Origin: Melitaea cinxia
Taxonomy: Eukaryota > Arthropoda > Insecta > Lepidoptera > Nymphalidae
DNA length: 64,000 nt
Assembly: GCF_905220565.1 (NCBI RefSeq)
Contig: NC_059423.1
Span: forward strand, 6,568,001-6,632,000
Reading direction: 5' to 3'
In this document: piece by piece, positions 20,806 to 32,654 of the stretch
Layout of the letters: the number at the start of each line of letters is the position of its first letter
How positions within the stretch are numbered: the stretch's first letter is position 1
Made by a program: the position numbers and the translations under genes
The notes under the pieces: generated by a model
What the model saw: only the letters and a program-made list of their open reading frames with translations
Told to the model about the DNA's origin: nothing
Database searches by the model: none

Positions 20806-21680
20806 ATCTGTCAAAATAAATAAAAATGAATCGCTAAATATGTTTCTAAGCACAAAACTCAATAACGTCAATTCTGCTTATACTTTTTTTTAGTTTTCTA
20901 ATACTATGTAAAAGGTTCTAACAGAATTAAAAAAAAAACTTGTGAATTTTAAGAAAACGATACTTCGTTTAACAGTTTGCAAGACCGGAAAACGTCTGTT
21001 AGGTCAGATAGAAATAAAATTATTTGAAGTAAAACGACACTATTACGAAATTTAATTAAAATTTTACAACAGAAAATAACAACTCTTCATCATTCTATAA
21101 TCTTTCACAGCATCCCCATCTCATGTCTCAGCTCCACCGCGCATGCGTAGTTATCCAATCGACATACACCGTTTTCCAACTAAATTATTGTGTCTGTCAA
21201 TGTCATGTACATTATGATACAAAAAAGCAGTTATTCGGACACAGAGTCAAAATTTAACAAGATGGAGTAGCTATATGTTTGTTTCTTTTTAGCTTAAAGG
21301 CTTATTATGATTATGTCAGAGTTTAAAAATAATGTTTATAGACTGGTGTTTGGAATTAATATTCATACATGAAAAATTAATCTTTATATACTCAGATTTG
21401 TCGATTTTAATTTTTATTGTAATAATTTTTTGATCTTTATTTTTAGTGTTTTTCTAGGAATGACTAAAGAGGATTCGTTAATATTGATGATTTTAATAAA
21501 TTGATTTTTATTCCAATTTATTTATTTTAATTCTTTATTTCACGAATTTCGAATAAAAGTCTAGCCATTAAGTTAAAAATATGAGCCATAACTTAGCTAA
21601 TTAGGAATGACATCTAGAAAAATGGGTTCGAAGGATTTTATACCTCGAAAAAAGTTGTTATTATTAACAAATTCACTCAT
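20806..21680. other. Intergenic stretch
   Basis: AT-rich; nothing recognised. Confidence 0.5.
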
Positions 21681-22025
21681 TATCACTTCAACATATCGCA
21701 GTCCACTGCTGGACATAGGCTTCTACATGTTCGCGCCTAAAATGGCGTCAATCCATCTGTGTTGCCCACAGTCACCACGCTGGGCAGTCGGGTTGGTGAC
21801 CGCAGGGCTGGCTTTGTCGTAACGAAGACGCTGCTGCCCGTCTTCGGCCTGTGTATTTTAAAGCCCTGCTGGCTTGGCTTTGATGGTTATTCCGCCATCG
21901 GTTGGCTTTTTAAGTTCCAAGGCATAGTGGAACAGTGTTATACCTTAGTCGCCTCTTGCGACACCCACGGGAAGAGAGGGGGCGGCTATATTCTTTACTG
22001 CCGAAACCCCACAGCACAACATTTA
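21680..22025 (-). repeat. S2 short repeat copy
   Basis: RTE-type tail at the left (CGCAGTCCACTGCTGGACAT), then the S2 body to GACACCCACGGGAAGAGAGG and a degraded CCCCACAGCACA end. Confidence 0.85.
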
Positions 22026-22570
22026 AAACATTATTAACTAATTAAGTTGCAAAAAGGAATTAATTTTTTATTAATAAATATTAATATTTCAGGGGTTTAA
22101 AAAATCTTAAAGAAGAGAATATTTCCAATAATAAATCCAGACTCCCTACTTCTATCTATATTATTTATAATTTTATTTTAACGCTGAAAATAGATATCCG
22201 CGCGGCCCGCTATGGCTTGCGCGCGCTGCCGCAAAAGCGAGTACGACGCACAAAACATTTTTCTTTTTGAGTATTAAATATTGATTTAAAAAATAAATAA
22301 TATGATGTATTTATAACACTTGAATGTATAAATTCTGGATAAGAAAAGTATTTAAGTCCATTTTTCGACAAATAGGGCTATTGTTGATTTAAAAAAAAAT
22401 CCCTACGTCCGTGTTCATTGCAGATAATAACAAATGTTTAAATATTACCTTTCTTATTTATTCTATCTACGCGTATTATCTTATCTATATATCTATTAAT
22501 ACGCTAAGCAAAGACTTTACCTTTACCCCTTTTACGAAAATTGCGCGGACGGAGGAGTATGAAATTTCGC
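22026..22570. other. Intergenic stretch
   Basis: AT-rich apart from a GC-rich patch at 22195-22250 (GCGCGGCCCGC, TTGCGCGCGCTGCCG). No coding signal recognised. Confidence 0.4.
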
Positions 22571-22753
22571 ACACTTATCCCCACTAATATTGTAAATCTG
22601 AATGTAAATTTGTTTGTTACGCTTTCACGTGAAAACTACTTAACCCATCACCATGAAACTTTGTACACATATTCTTGGAGGTATTAGACGTAACATAGGA
22701 TACTTTTATTTAAAAAAAATTCAATGCAAGCGAAGCCACGGGTAAAAGCTAGT
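22570..22753 (+). mobile_element. Helitron-like copy, type H4
   Basis: CCACTAATATTGTAAATCTG, TTACGCTTTCACGTGAAAAC, CATGAAACTTTGTACACAT and the end GAAGCCACGGGTAAAAGCTAG match the usual nonautonomous Helitron layout with CTAG. Confidence 0.6.
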
Positions 22754-22797
22754 AGTTTATATAAGGGAGTGCAGAATGTTAACATAACTGAATACAT

Positions 22798-23170
22798 AAA
22801 TGATGACACTGTCATGTTTCTACCATCGCACCCTTCGCCGAAGGACTAAGTATCATCCACACGATTTGGATGCTTGGTTTGTATCCAAAATGCGAGCTTC
22901 ACGAGCATTCTTTCCGGGTACATGCAAACTGTGGAATGACCTTCCTCTTGAGGCTTTCTTTAAGCGCTATTATTTGCGAATTTTTAAGCATCGAATGCAT
23001 GGGCATCTTTTGCCTGAAGGTCGGCAACGCACCCGAAACTTCTGTTATGTTGCACATATTCGGGCAACGATAGCTGCTTAAAGTCATAATCAGCTATTTA
23101 GCGAATGAAGTAATGATAAAATTATCAATATCTCCACAGAATTTTTATTAAAGAATTAGATTTTATAAAT
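22798..23170 (+). mobile_element. LINE 3' fragment (LINE B-related)
   Basis: FYHRTLRRRTKYHPHDLDAW, then LWNDLPLEAFFKRYYLRIFK and HRMHGHLLPEGRQRT, is the C-terminus of a LINE related to LINE B. 5'-truncated, no RT core; an (ATA)n run lies at 23172-23190. Confidence 0.75.
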
Positions 23171-23671
23171 GATAATAATAATAATAAATAATAAAATGAA
23201 AAACAACGTTCACATAGCAAAGTATACAATCGAATGAATAGATAGACCTTGTTATTAAAAAAAACACAATTTCAATCCCTTTCATTCTTTTTTTAACAAT
23301 AAAAGTCAATCTATGTTCATTCTCAAGGCTATCTACCTAAGAACAAAATTTAAATGAAAACTATTCTGTGGTTTAGGCGTGAAATTGTACCAGACAGACT
23401 TTCTTATTTATTTTATTAGTCGTTGAGGTATACACGTAGTAAGAATAAAAAATAATAAAAATTAATGTAGTAAGCAGAGCTAATGGCGACCATTTAAAAA
23501 TCGGAAAGTATTTCCGGTTTCAATATAATACGTTTTTTATTGCTTCGAAATAATTTAAAAAGACTATTTATTTTTATCCATTTATAAATGACATGATATA
23601 TATAACGTAGTCAGAGGAGTCGGAAATACCTTAACTCACGCACCACAAAAAACACTGCAGAATATAATTCA

Positions 23672-24122
23672 AAATCTAGAGCAGCCCTGCTGGGAAAGTA
23701 CCTCGACTTTACAGAAGATCACAGCTAAATAATATGCTTTCAAGTAGTGTTCTGGTCCTGTGGTGATTAAGGTAGAGAGCTCCTTAGAGAAAACTGTTGG
23801 TAGGGTATTCAACGCGCTTGCGATGCTTCTGGCTTTTTTATATATATAACTAAGTCGGCAAACAAGCGTACGGCTCGCCTGATGATAAGCAAATACTGTA
23901 GCCTGTAGACATCTGCAACGCCAGAAGCATAGCAAGCGCGTTGCCGACCCTATCCCCAACTCCCCCAGGAGCTCTGGTCACCTTACTCACCAACAAGAAC
24001 ACAACACTGCTTGAAAGCAGTATTATTTAGCTATGATCTTTTGTAAGATCGAGGTACTACCCCAGTTGGGCTACTTCATTTTTTGAGCAGGAAATTTCCT
24101 GCTCTGCCCTACCTCAGTGCCG
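23672..24122. repeat. Two S3 copies in inverted orientation
   Basis: 23672-23838 reads forward (CTCGACTTTACAGAAGATCAC to CGCTTGCGATGCTTCTGG) and is cut there; 23840-24122 reads in reverse from its own 3' end (TATATATAACTAAGTCGGC) back to GAGCAGGAAATTTCC. Together they can form a long hairpin. GAGCAGGAAATTTCCTGCTC near 24087 is itself a perfect palindrome. Confidence 0.8.
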
Positions 24123-25201
24123 ACTACGATAATCGCTTATCATCAGGGGTGCCACATGCTTGTTTACCTTCCTAAACTATTTAGATTTTTTCCTCAAATG
24201 TCTAAATTTTTAAACCACTTAGTAATTTCTACAAAGTTTTAGAAAGCTTATAAAACAAAAGATAAATAAAATAGTTAAGTAATTCTTAAGCTAAAATCAA
24301 AGGGCGTATCGATGGTTTTTATATATTATAAATAAAATATCTTTGGTATCTATTATATATAGTATTTATGATGAAGTTTTGTTTTTGATGTTATATCCAA
24401 GATTTATTAAACATATTTACAAAACAAAAAGAAAACAAAAAATATTGTACGTGTTTTACCCTACACACTAATCAGACGTGAAATAGGTACTAATGAAACT
24501 TTATTAACTGGATTAATTGTTATCTTAAATCGTAATTAATTCTCTACTAGTAATTAAATGTATTAACAAAGGAATTAAGGTGTAGGTATTAGGTATAACT
24601 TTTATGAAACTTAGTAAATTTTTAATAAAAGATGTTATTAAAATGTACTACTTCTTCTTCTTCTTAAAATGTAAAAGATGTTTAAAAATAACGTCTAGTC
24701 AAAATAAAGACACAAGCTGTCAAACAAAAAAAAAAACTAGTGACGTAAAAAATCGAACTCGAAAACGACACGATAAAACGTCTGAGAGCTTTCAACGCAG
24801 CAAATTCAAAGGAAAAATATTGCCCGCATCAATTTCAATCCAAACACTAATAAATTGGCATCTCTCAGTGACACCACTACACACACAGATAGACTGTTTA
24901 TTAATAGATAACATATTTTGTAAATCGTCTTAAGATTCACCCTCATCAGTGTGTCGTGTGTCGCGGCGCGAAGCGCGCGGGAAATTTAAAAAAAAAATAC
25001 CTCTAGTGTCAATTCTGATGTTCAAATTAAACTAAAATTTTTTGACGGTACTTCAAGTAATAAAACCTTTTTTTTTTCAAACAACCCTAAAATATACGCC
25101 ATTAAATTTTAATGATTTTAAACAAATATAACAAGAATAACACTAAATATAAACCATAAGCTGAGTTTAATTTTTACTATCAGAAATAGCACAGATTCAA
25201 A
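24123..25201. other. Region upstream of the nautilus coding start
   Basis: AT-rich with long pyrimidine and purine runs. A short GC-rich spot at 24955-24982 (GTCGCGGCGCGAAGCGCGCGG) follows CATCAGTGTG at 24945, which resembles an arthropod initiator, so transcription could start here. No TATA box is convincing. The open frame at 24604-24933 looks like chance. Confidence 0.3.
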
Positions 25202-25444
25202 ATGAGCTATGGTGGATTGTACGATAATTTTAACTATGAAAAAGTGACGGATAAAAATGATTGTTGTAATAAGGATTCAAATAGTAACGAGAGTGTGGAA
25301 TTAAAGGAAGAGGATCACATACAACACGTGTTAGGGCCGAGTAGGAGGTGTCTAGCGTGGGCCTGTAAGGCTTGCAAGCGGAAAACAGCAGCTGTCGATC
25401 GGAGGAAAGCGGCTACACTACGCGAGCGACGGAGACTGAGAAAA
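25202..25444 (+). CDS. nau: nau exon 1: N-terminus, Cys/His block, basic region
   Basis: ATG at 25202 (AAAATGAGC) opens 81 codons ending in AAA before the donor GTAGGT. The acidic leader (residues 1-41) carries ELKEEDHIQ, then the conserved Cys/His block and the basic region DRRKAATLRERRRLRK. The bHLH-interrupting intron follows Lys81, immediately before the Val-Asn that opens helix 1. Confidence 0.92.
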
Positions 25445-25654
25445 GTAGGTATTGTATGCTTAAAAAATTCCAGCGTTATTTGCTTGAATTTTATATATTT
25501 AAGGCTTAGATGTCAGCTAAATAGGTTTTGTTTTTTTTTTTCGAATAAACTGCAAAATAAAGTCATAGGCTGCAATGATTTATTTACACTAACTAATATT
25601 TTTTACTGTTATTTTTGTTAAATAATAAATAAGTAAATAAACGCTTTACACTCA

Positions 25655-25815
25655 ACGGCCTCCAGTAGGTTTTTCTCCTGTGTCGGGGTTCCATAAAACA
25701 TACACAATACACAAGCACAATCGCTCAAAGTACGACAAACATCTATATGGTTCGAACCCGCGACCGCCAGCGCATCAGCCAGTGCTGAGACCGCTGCGCC
25801 AACGCGTCGTTACCA
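25655..25815 (-). mobile_element. tRNA-derived SINE in nau intron 1
   Basis: The minus strand has GCGTTGGCGCAGCGGTCTC (A-box) and GCGGGTTCGAACC (B-box), then GATGTTTGTCGTACTTTG and TGTGTATTGTGTATG. It is not a functional tRNA gene: no acceptor stem closes and SINE body follows. Confidence 0.8.
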
Positions 25816-26140
25816 TATACCCTAAAAAAAACTAGTGAGATGAGATTAAATATAAATAAAAATATAAAATATAAAAGAAGTTCTTAAAAGCGATGTTTCA
25901 AAAATATTTGACATTTGTTTCTTCCAAATCTAATAAAAATATATGAAGGTAAACACAATATATACGTGCTGTAATAATATAAATGAAACTTTACTAATAT
26001 ACAAGTATATAGGTAGAGAAAAATATTCTGAACAAGCTGACCCGGCTGATTTGTACCACAATGTTTTTCTTAATATGTCTCCTTTTTTTCTTTACCAAAA
26101 TAATAATAAAAAAGTGAAAATAAAAAATTGTGAAATCTTT

Positions 26141-27500
26141 TTTGGACGGCTGACAAAAGTTCTTCGGACCTACTTGTCTGGAGCCAACAAGGTCCGAGCC
26201 TATAACGCTTGGGTCATGCCCACTCTCTTGTACACCTTTGGCATACTCAGATGGACTCAGACCGAACTTGACGCCCTGGACAGAAGAGTCCGCACAACTA
26301 TGACGTACCATCGCGTGCATCACCCTAAGTCGTCGGTCATGAGACTATACATCCCGCGGAAGTGTGGTGGTCGAGGTATGTTTAGCGCTAAGACCATGCA
26401 TAACCGCGAGGTGTGCAGCCTCAGGGCCTACTTTGAAACGAGACGGGACAGCGCTTTGCATGGTGACGTTTCAATGTGTGACAAAAGACTAACCCCCCTA
26501 GCCTTGGCCAAAGAGAAGTGGCAGAAACCGGTCGTACTGAGCACCTCTGACCGGGAAACCGTATGGATGGAGAAGGAACTGCATGGACTGTTCTACAAGG
26601 CGCTTCACGCACCACACATTGACAGTAAGGCCTCCGTGCAGTAGCTGCGATTCGGCGACCTCTTTGGGGAAACCGAAGGTTTTGTCTGTGCAATACAAGA
26701 TCAGGTGGTCAAGACGAACAACTACCGAAAGCACGTCCTGAAGGATGGCACTCCCGACTTCTGTCGAGCCTGTCGTCATCCCGGTGAGTCACTCAGGCAT
26801 GTGCTTTCGGGTTGTTCCGCGCTTGCTAATACTGAGTACTTGCACAGACACAACCAAGTGGCCAAGATTCTCCACCAAGAGCTCGCTCTTATGTACGGTC
26901 TCCTGGAACAAAGGATGCCGTACTACCAATACTCACCGGTGCCAGTACTCGAACGCAACGGAGTCCGGCTCTACTGGGACCTGCCTATCGCCACAGACAG
27001 GACGATACTGGCGAACAAGCCTGATATCGTGGTGATGGACAGGGCACGGTCGAGGGTATTTTTAGTGGACATCACTGTCCCGCATGACGAGAACCTCGTG
27101 AAAGCCGAGACTGAGAAAAAACGTAAATATCTGGATCTGGCGCACGAGATTGTCGACATGTGGGGTGTGGGGTCTGCTGAAATAATCCCTATCGTAATAT
27201 CTGCCAACGGTTTGATCCCGGTTAGCCTCGCTCACCATCTGAGGCAACTGGGGATCCGGGACGGTTCGCTCGCAGCCAGGATGCAGAAGGCGGTGTTACT
27301 TGACTCGGCTAGGATTGTCCGCCGGTTTCTCAGCCTACAGCCCTAACTCCCGGCCGTTTGATCTCCCTGCCGGGGCGTTTCCTTCACCCGCTTATATTTA
27401 TATATGTAAGTATAAGTAAATTTACTATATTATTTATATAAGTAGTTATTATAATATATGTATCTATTATGTATTGGGCGGGCGGAGTGACATTCAGTAG
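26141..27500 (+). mobile_element. R4/Dong-type LINE, 5'-truncated, in nau intron 1
   Basis: One frame interrupted by a single TAG (26642-26644) runs from the RT thumb region (LSGANKVRAYNAWVMPTLLY, REVCSLRAYFETRRD) to a restriction-enzyme-like endonuclease: zinc finger CRACRHPGESLRHVLSGC, then KPDIVVMD, VFLVDITVPHDENLVKAE and the KKRKYLDLAHE block. Such C-terminal PD-(D/E)XK nucleases mark the R2/R4/Dong branch, not Jockey or CR1. TAA-type repeats lie on both sides (26100-26111 and 27503-27523), as expected for Dong, which targets TAA repeats. 5'-truncated, so inactive. Confidence 0.85.
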
Positions 27501-27502
27501 AA

Positions 27503-27700
27503 TTATAATAATAATAATAATAATACACTTTATTGTACAGCAAAAACAAAAATGATACATATTATCAAAGAAAGAAAAAATATTGACAATATATTCATTA
27601 GGTACAAAGGGCGGCCTTATCGCTAAAAAGCGATCTCTTCCAGGCAACCTTAGGGCAAAGGAAATGGTCTAGCATCAGCATAGGTGTACAAGTTACAACA
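27503..27700 (-). mobile_element. LINE C family 3' end
   Basis: The minus strand has CTGGAAGAGATCGCT-TTTT-AGCGATAAGGCCGCCC, then TGTACAATAAAGTG and the (TTA)n tail at 27503-27523, the same TAA tract that bounds the Dong element. Confidence 0.75.
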
Positions 27701-27879
27701 AATTTAATATAAATATTCAAATAATTAAACGTTAAAAACGTTGCCGTTTCATCAAAACGTTGCCGTTTCATCCGTAAAAATTTTACCTTCACGCGCTTAA
27801 AGAAGTTTGACTTCAGAAAAAAAAACAATTATCTGATTTGTTAAAGTAATTTGTTATACATAGCATAAAAATTACCTGT

Positions 27880-28050
27880 TGCCGAACCTACCCCCGACCC
27901 CCGACCCTCCCCAGGAGCTCCCCACCTTACTCACACAGGAACACAACATTACTTTAGAGCTGTGTTATTTAGCTGTGATCTTCTATAAGGTCAAGGTACT
28001 TCCCCAGTCCAGCTGGATGATCAGCTGCTGCAAATTTTAAGCAAGACATT
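27880..28050 (-). repeat. S3 short repeat copy
   Basis: Complement of the family with CCCCAGGAGCTCCCCACC, TAGCTGTGATCTTCTATAAG and GGTACTTCCCCAGTCCAGC. Confidence 0.75.
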
Positions 28051-28059
28051 CCCTGTTAC

Positions 28060-28330
28060 ACTTTTTTTTTTTTTTTTATGTAGAATCAATGTACATATTT
28101 TATTAAATCGGGACCACTGTGCGCCGCGTGTCTCTATTACACATTAATATTACATTCATTAAATTAAATTAAGTACATATACACACCTTTATATGGAGCC
28201 TTCACCCAACAGTGGGTCGTCTATATCTGTGAGGGTGTTGAAAGCTCGGCTCGGAATGGCGATCGCTCTACGTATCGTACAGATCGCAAACAGAAAATAG
28301 TTTTGTTCTGAGTAACAATAAAAATAAACA
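28060..28330 (-). mobile_element. LINE 3' fragment with poly-A
   Basis: The plus-strand T-run (28061-28077) is the poly-A of a minus-strand insertion reading AIPSRAFNTLTD-like codons (SPFRAELSTPSQI) and a stop. It belongs to a LINE family not otherwise present here. Confidence 0.6.
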
Positions 28331-29465
28331 AAGTGTTAAAGTATTAAGTATTATTAAATATCTATGTACATCTAACTTTTGAAGTAAACTTAATGTTCCA
28401 TATATTGCTGTTGGGGTTTGAAAAAGGAGGTGCATAGTCAAGGAGTAGATATGTATAAATATAACTGGTTAGTTGATAAATGCTTTTACTCCGTAAAAGA
28501 GTTCCTTGATTTGAAGTTTTGAAATATAGTTTTGTATTGTGTAAATTATTGACATATTATTTTGACATTGTATTGTATTCCATGATAAATTTGATTTAAG
28601 CCGACCAATCTCCGTCGTATCTTCTCCATCTTACGTCACATTGGCGAAATCATCTGTGCTATTCGACACTAGTGAAAGCCATTAAATCTAAATTCATTCA
28701 ATTTTTTCACATTCATTCAAATTCAAAAGTTTTGAAATATAGTTTTGTATTATGTAAATTATAAGGATTATTATTATTAATTTTTTTAATGATTTTAGGA
28801 TTGTTTGTAGTCTTTTAGTGTGAATTTAAAAAATGTTAACTTGATGGTACCTACATTGTAATCTTTTGCTGGACGATACGACAAATTTAATTTTAATATT
28901 ATTTTTGAATACTTTGTGATAAATTTTTGCATGTCATATTGTTGACTAAACATGTATATGTAACTTTTTTTACGACATCAAATTCTAACGTTTTTATTTA
29001 TAGAAGAAAGTAACTGTGTTGTATAATGTATGTCATCTTTAATCCAAATAAAATTATTATTATTGTATATTATTATTATTATTCGCCAATTAATTCGACT
29101 TGGATGCACGTGCCTCAGCTTAACTCACCTTCGCGACAAAAAAATATATTTTTCATTCAGTCTTTGAGTGAAAACACTTCAGTTTTAAGTAACACATAAG
29201 TGAACAAAACTAAAAAAAAAAAGAAACGAAAAAGGAACATTATTATTTTTAATATATAAAAATTTGAATCATCAAGTCTCATCATTTTCCAAGTGACCTA
29301 AATTTTGAGCGCTAAATAATTGGTCTAACTTCCTAACTGTTACTCATGTTTATGTTCACTATACTTGACACTCGGTTTCGTCTGCTCTAAGTTAAAAAAC
29401 AATTATGATCACAATTCAGCATTTAACATGCTACAAAAGTCTCCTCAAGAAAAATAAAGTCCTCT
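28331..29465. other. Intron 1 stretch, AT-rich
   Basis: AAATAAAATTATTATTATT at 29046-29085 looks like the 3' end of a plus-strand LINE. GAAGTTTTGAAATATAGTTTTG occurs near 28513 and 28728 as a local repeat. Otherwise nothing recognised. Confidence 0.4.
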
Positions 29466-29740
29466 TTTTCCATATAGAAGAAGGGGCAGTGCTTAATCCA
29501 CCACGCTACTCTACTGCGGTTTGGCGGATATATTCCCTAATTTGAGTAACGATCGCTATCAAGTATTTATGATAAAAAACGGGATAGGCAGCTTTACGTG
29601 CTCTCATAGGCACGGTGGGGAGATAAGAACAAACATCGAAACTAGAAAGAAATATTTGTAAATACAAATATCCATCCCGAGCTGGAATCGAAACCGCAAA
29701 CCGTGTTTAGTCGCCTACATACACCACTATATCAGAGCAG
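29465..29740 (-). mobile_element. SINE S1 copy
   Basis: Complement of the S1 tail (GCTTAATCCACCACGCTACTC), body (ATTCCCTAATTTGAGTAACG, TTTACGTGCTCTCATAGGC) and B-box (CGAGCTGGAATCGAAACC). Confidence 0.8.
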
Positions 29741-30042
29741 ATGTTCATATAAATGTTTAGCAATATTTGTTATGTGATTGTTAGAAAAGCCTAGCCTGCC
29801 TTAAAGTAATAGGTGTAATAATTATGTTTGCTCGCAAATTAAAAATAAACGAGTTCAATTTACATAGACCAGTAATACAACGTACTCGTCGGTAGTCAAA
29901 ACGATCGAACTCGATCCAATTGAAATTGAAATGGCACCCACACGACAAGCACAACGATTCGATCCAACAAAAAAATGTAACAAAAAAATAAATAATCATT
30001 AATATAACAACGCTGTTTTAATCTCCTCTATTTTAATTTGGT

Positions 30043-32303
30043 TAATAAATAGAATAGAATAGAGTAGAGTAGAGCAAAGTAGAGCAGAATAGAAGAAAAG
30101 AGAATAGAACAGAATAGAACATAATAGAATAGAACAGAACAGAATAGAATAGATCTTTAGATAGAGGAAAATATGCAAATAATTCGATATCGATATTCCT
30201 GGGCGAGGTAGTGAATGCTAGCGCGACCTCATCTCGCCCCACTCACGTGGGCGACTACTCATACGTGGTGATTCTTTAGTCAGTAGAAGTCTGACATAAC
30301 CTTTGGCGCCCCCGCGCCGGTGGATACCCATGATGTATTTTCCCGACATAAAGAAATGTGCGTCGCTATTATAAATATTATATATTCAGTGTTCTTCTGT
30401 TACGTCTTCAACTAATATCCACACCGTACGCTACAGAATAGAACAGACTAGAACAGAATAGAATAGACCAGAGTAGAACAGAACAGAATAGAATAGAACA
30501 GAACAGAACAGAATAGAATAGAACAGAATAAAACAGAATGAGAACAGAACAGAATAGAACAGAATAGAACAGAACAGAACAGAATAGAACAGAACAGAAT
30601 AGAATAGACCAGAATAGAACAGAGCAGAACAGAATAGAACAGACTAGAATAGAACAGAACAGAACAGAATAGAACAGAACAGAATAGAACAGAATAGAAC
30701 AGAACAGAACAGAATAGAATAGAACAGAACAGAATAGAACAGAACAGAAGAGAATAGAACAGAATAGAACAGAACAGACTAGAATAGAATAGACCAGAAT
30801 AGAACAGAACAGAACAGAATAGAACAGACTAGAACAGAATAGAATAGACCAGAATAGAATAGAACAGAACAGAACGGAATAGAACAGAACAGAATAGAAT
30901 AGAATAGAACAGAGCAGAACAGAATAGAACAGACTAGAACAGAATAGAACAGACTAGAACAGAATAGAATAGACCAGAATAGAACGGAACAGAACAGAAC
31001 AGAACAGAATAGAACAGAATAGAACAGAACAGAACAGAACAGAATAGACCAGAACAGAATAGAATAGAACAGAACAGATCAGAACAGACTAGAACAGAAT
31101 AGAATAGACCAGAATAGAACAGAACAGAACAGAATAGAACAGAATAGAACAGACTAGAACAGACTAGAACAGAATAGAATAGAATAGATCTTTAGATAGA
31201 GGAAAATATGCAAATAATTCGATATCGATATTCCTGGGCGAGGTAGTGAGTGCTAACGCGACCTCATCTCGCCCCACCAACGTGGGCGACTACTCATACG
31301 TGGTGATTCTTCAGTCAGTAGAAGTCTGACATAACCTTTGGCTCCCCCGCGCCGGTGGGTACCCATAATGGATTTTCCCGAATAAAGAAATGTGCGTCGC
31401 TATTAAAATATTATATATTCAATATTCTTCTGCTACGTCTTCAACTAATATCCACACTGTACGCTACAGAATAGAACAGACTAGAACGGAATAGAATAGA
31501 CCAAAATAGAACAAAACAGAACAGAATAGAACAGAACAGAATAGACCAGAACAGAATAGAATAGAACAGAATAGAACAGAACAGAACAGACTAGAACAGA
31601 ACAGAACAGAATAGAATAGAACAGAACAGAACAGAATAGAACAGAATAGAACAGAACAGAACAGACTAGAACAGAATAGAATAGACCAGAATAGAATAGA
31701 ACAGAATAGAACAGAATAGAACAGAATAGAACAGAATAGAACAGAATAGAACAGAATAGAACAGAATAGAACAGAATAGAACAGAATAGAACAGAATAGA
31801 ACAGAATAGAACAGAATAGAACAGAATAGAACAGAATAGAACAGAATAGAACAGAATAGAACAGAATAGAACAGAATAGAACAGAATAGAACAGAATAGA
31901 ACAGAATAGAACAGAATAGAACAGAATAGAACAGAATAGAACAGAATAGAACAGAATAGAACAGAATAGAACAGAATAGAACAGAATAGAAGAGAATAGA
32001 ACAGAATAGAACAGAATAGAACAGAATAGAACAGAACAGAATAGAACAGAATAGAACAGAATAGAACAGAATAGAACAGAATAGAACAGAACAGAATAGA
32101 ATAGATCTTTAGATAGAGTAAAATATGCAAATAAGGTGCATCGATATTCCTGGGCGAGGTTGTGAATGTTAGCGCGACCTCATCTCGCCCCACCCACGTG
32201 GGCGACTACTCATACGTGGTGATTTTTTAGTCAGTAGAAGTCTGACATTACCTTTGGCACCCCCGCGCCGGAGGGTATCCATGGTGGATTTTCCCCACAT
32301 AAA
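30043..32303. repeat. AATAG/AACAG pentamer satellite with repeated 285-bp spacer
   Basis: Arrays at 30043-30150, 30435-31185 and 31470-32102 consist of AGAAT and AGAAC pentamers with occasional AGACT, AGACC and AGAGC. Three copies of an unrelated GC-richer spacer separate them (30151-30434, 31186-31469, 32103-32303; each starts AGATCTTTAGATAGAG and has CGACCTCATCTCGCCCCAC and GTCTGACATAACCTTTGG). Spacer-plus-array therefore repeats at about 1035 and 917 bp. Bases 31690-32030 are an almost perfect 10-bp repeat AGAATAGAAC. It lies in nau intron 1. Confidence 0.95.
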
Positions 32304-32329
32304 CAATATACAATATACAATGTATTTTA

Positions 32330-32652
32330 ATCTATTATATAAAATTCTCGTGTCGCGGTGTTTGTAGTTAAACTTCTCCGAAACGGACTGGCCGATTCTC
32401 ATGAAATTTTGAGTGCATATTGGGTAGGTCTGAGAATCGAACAACATCTATTTTTCGTCCCCCTAAATGTTAAGGGTAGTCCACCCCTATTTTCTTTTAA
32501 TTTTTAGATAAATTATTTATACTTAATTTTATTATGATTTGGCGTTGAAAAATACATACAACCCTAAATTTTCACCCTTCTACCACCAACCCCTATTTTC
32601 TATTTTTAAATAGCGTTTAGCGGCAAGACAACGTTTGCCGAGTCAGCTAGTC
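32330..32652 (+). mobile_element. Helitron-like copy, type H1 long form
   Basis: The copy reads ATTATATAAAATTCTCGTGTC, TCCGAAACGGACTGGCCG, GGTAGGTCTGAGAATCG and ends CGTTTGCCGAGTCAGCTAG. Followed by a second copy after two bases. Confidence 0.65.
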
Positions 32653-32654
32653 TA

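Noticed and set aside
24604..24933. 109-codon open frame just upstream of nautilus
   Set aside because: AT-rich with Phe and Lys runs, no family resemblance, no splice or start context; probably chance.
30435..32102. Repeat arrays with regular spacers as a CRISPR-like array
   Set aside because: The repeats are low-complexity pentamers and the spacers are copies of one sequence; eukaryotic satellite, no cas genes.
31666..32193. Open frame of 175 codons on the minus strand with repeating SILFYSVLFC
   Set aside because: A product of the 10-bp satellite, whose period gives a 10-residue repeat in any frame free of stops; no gene signals.
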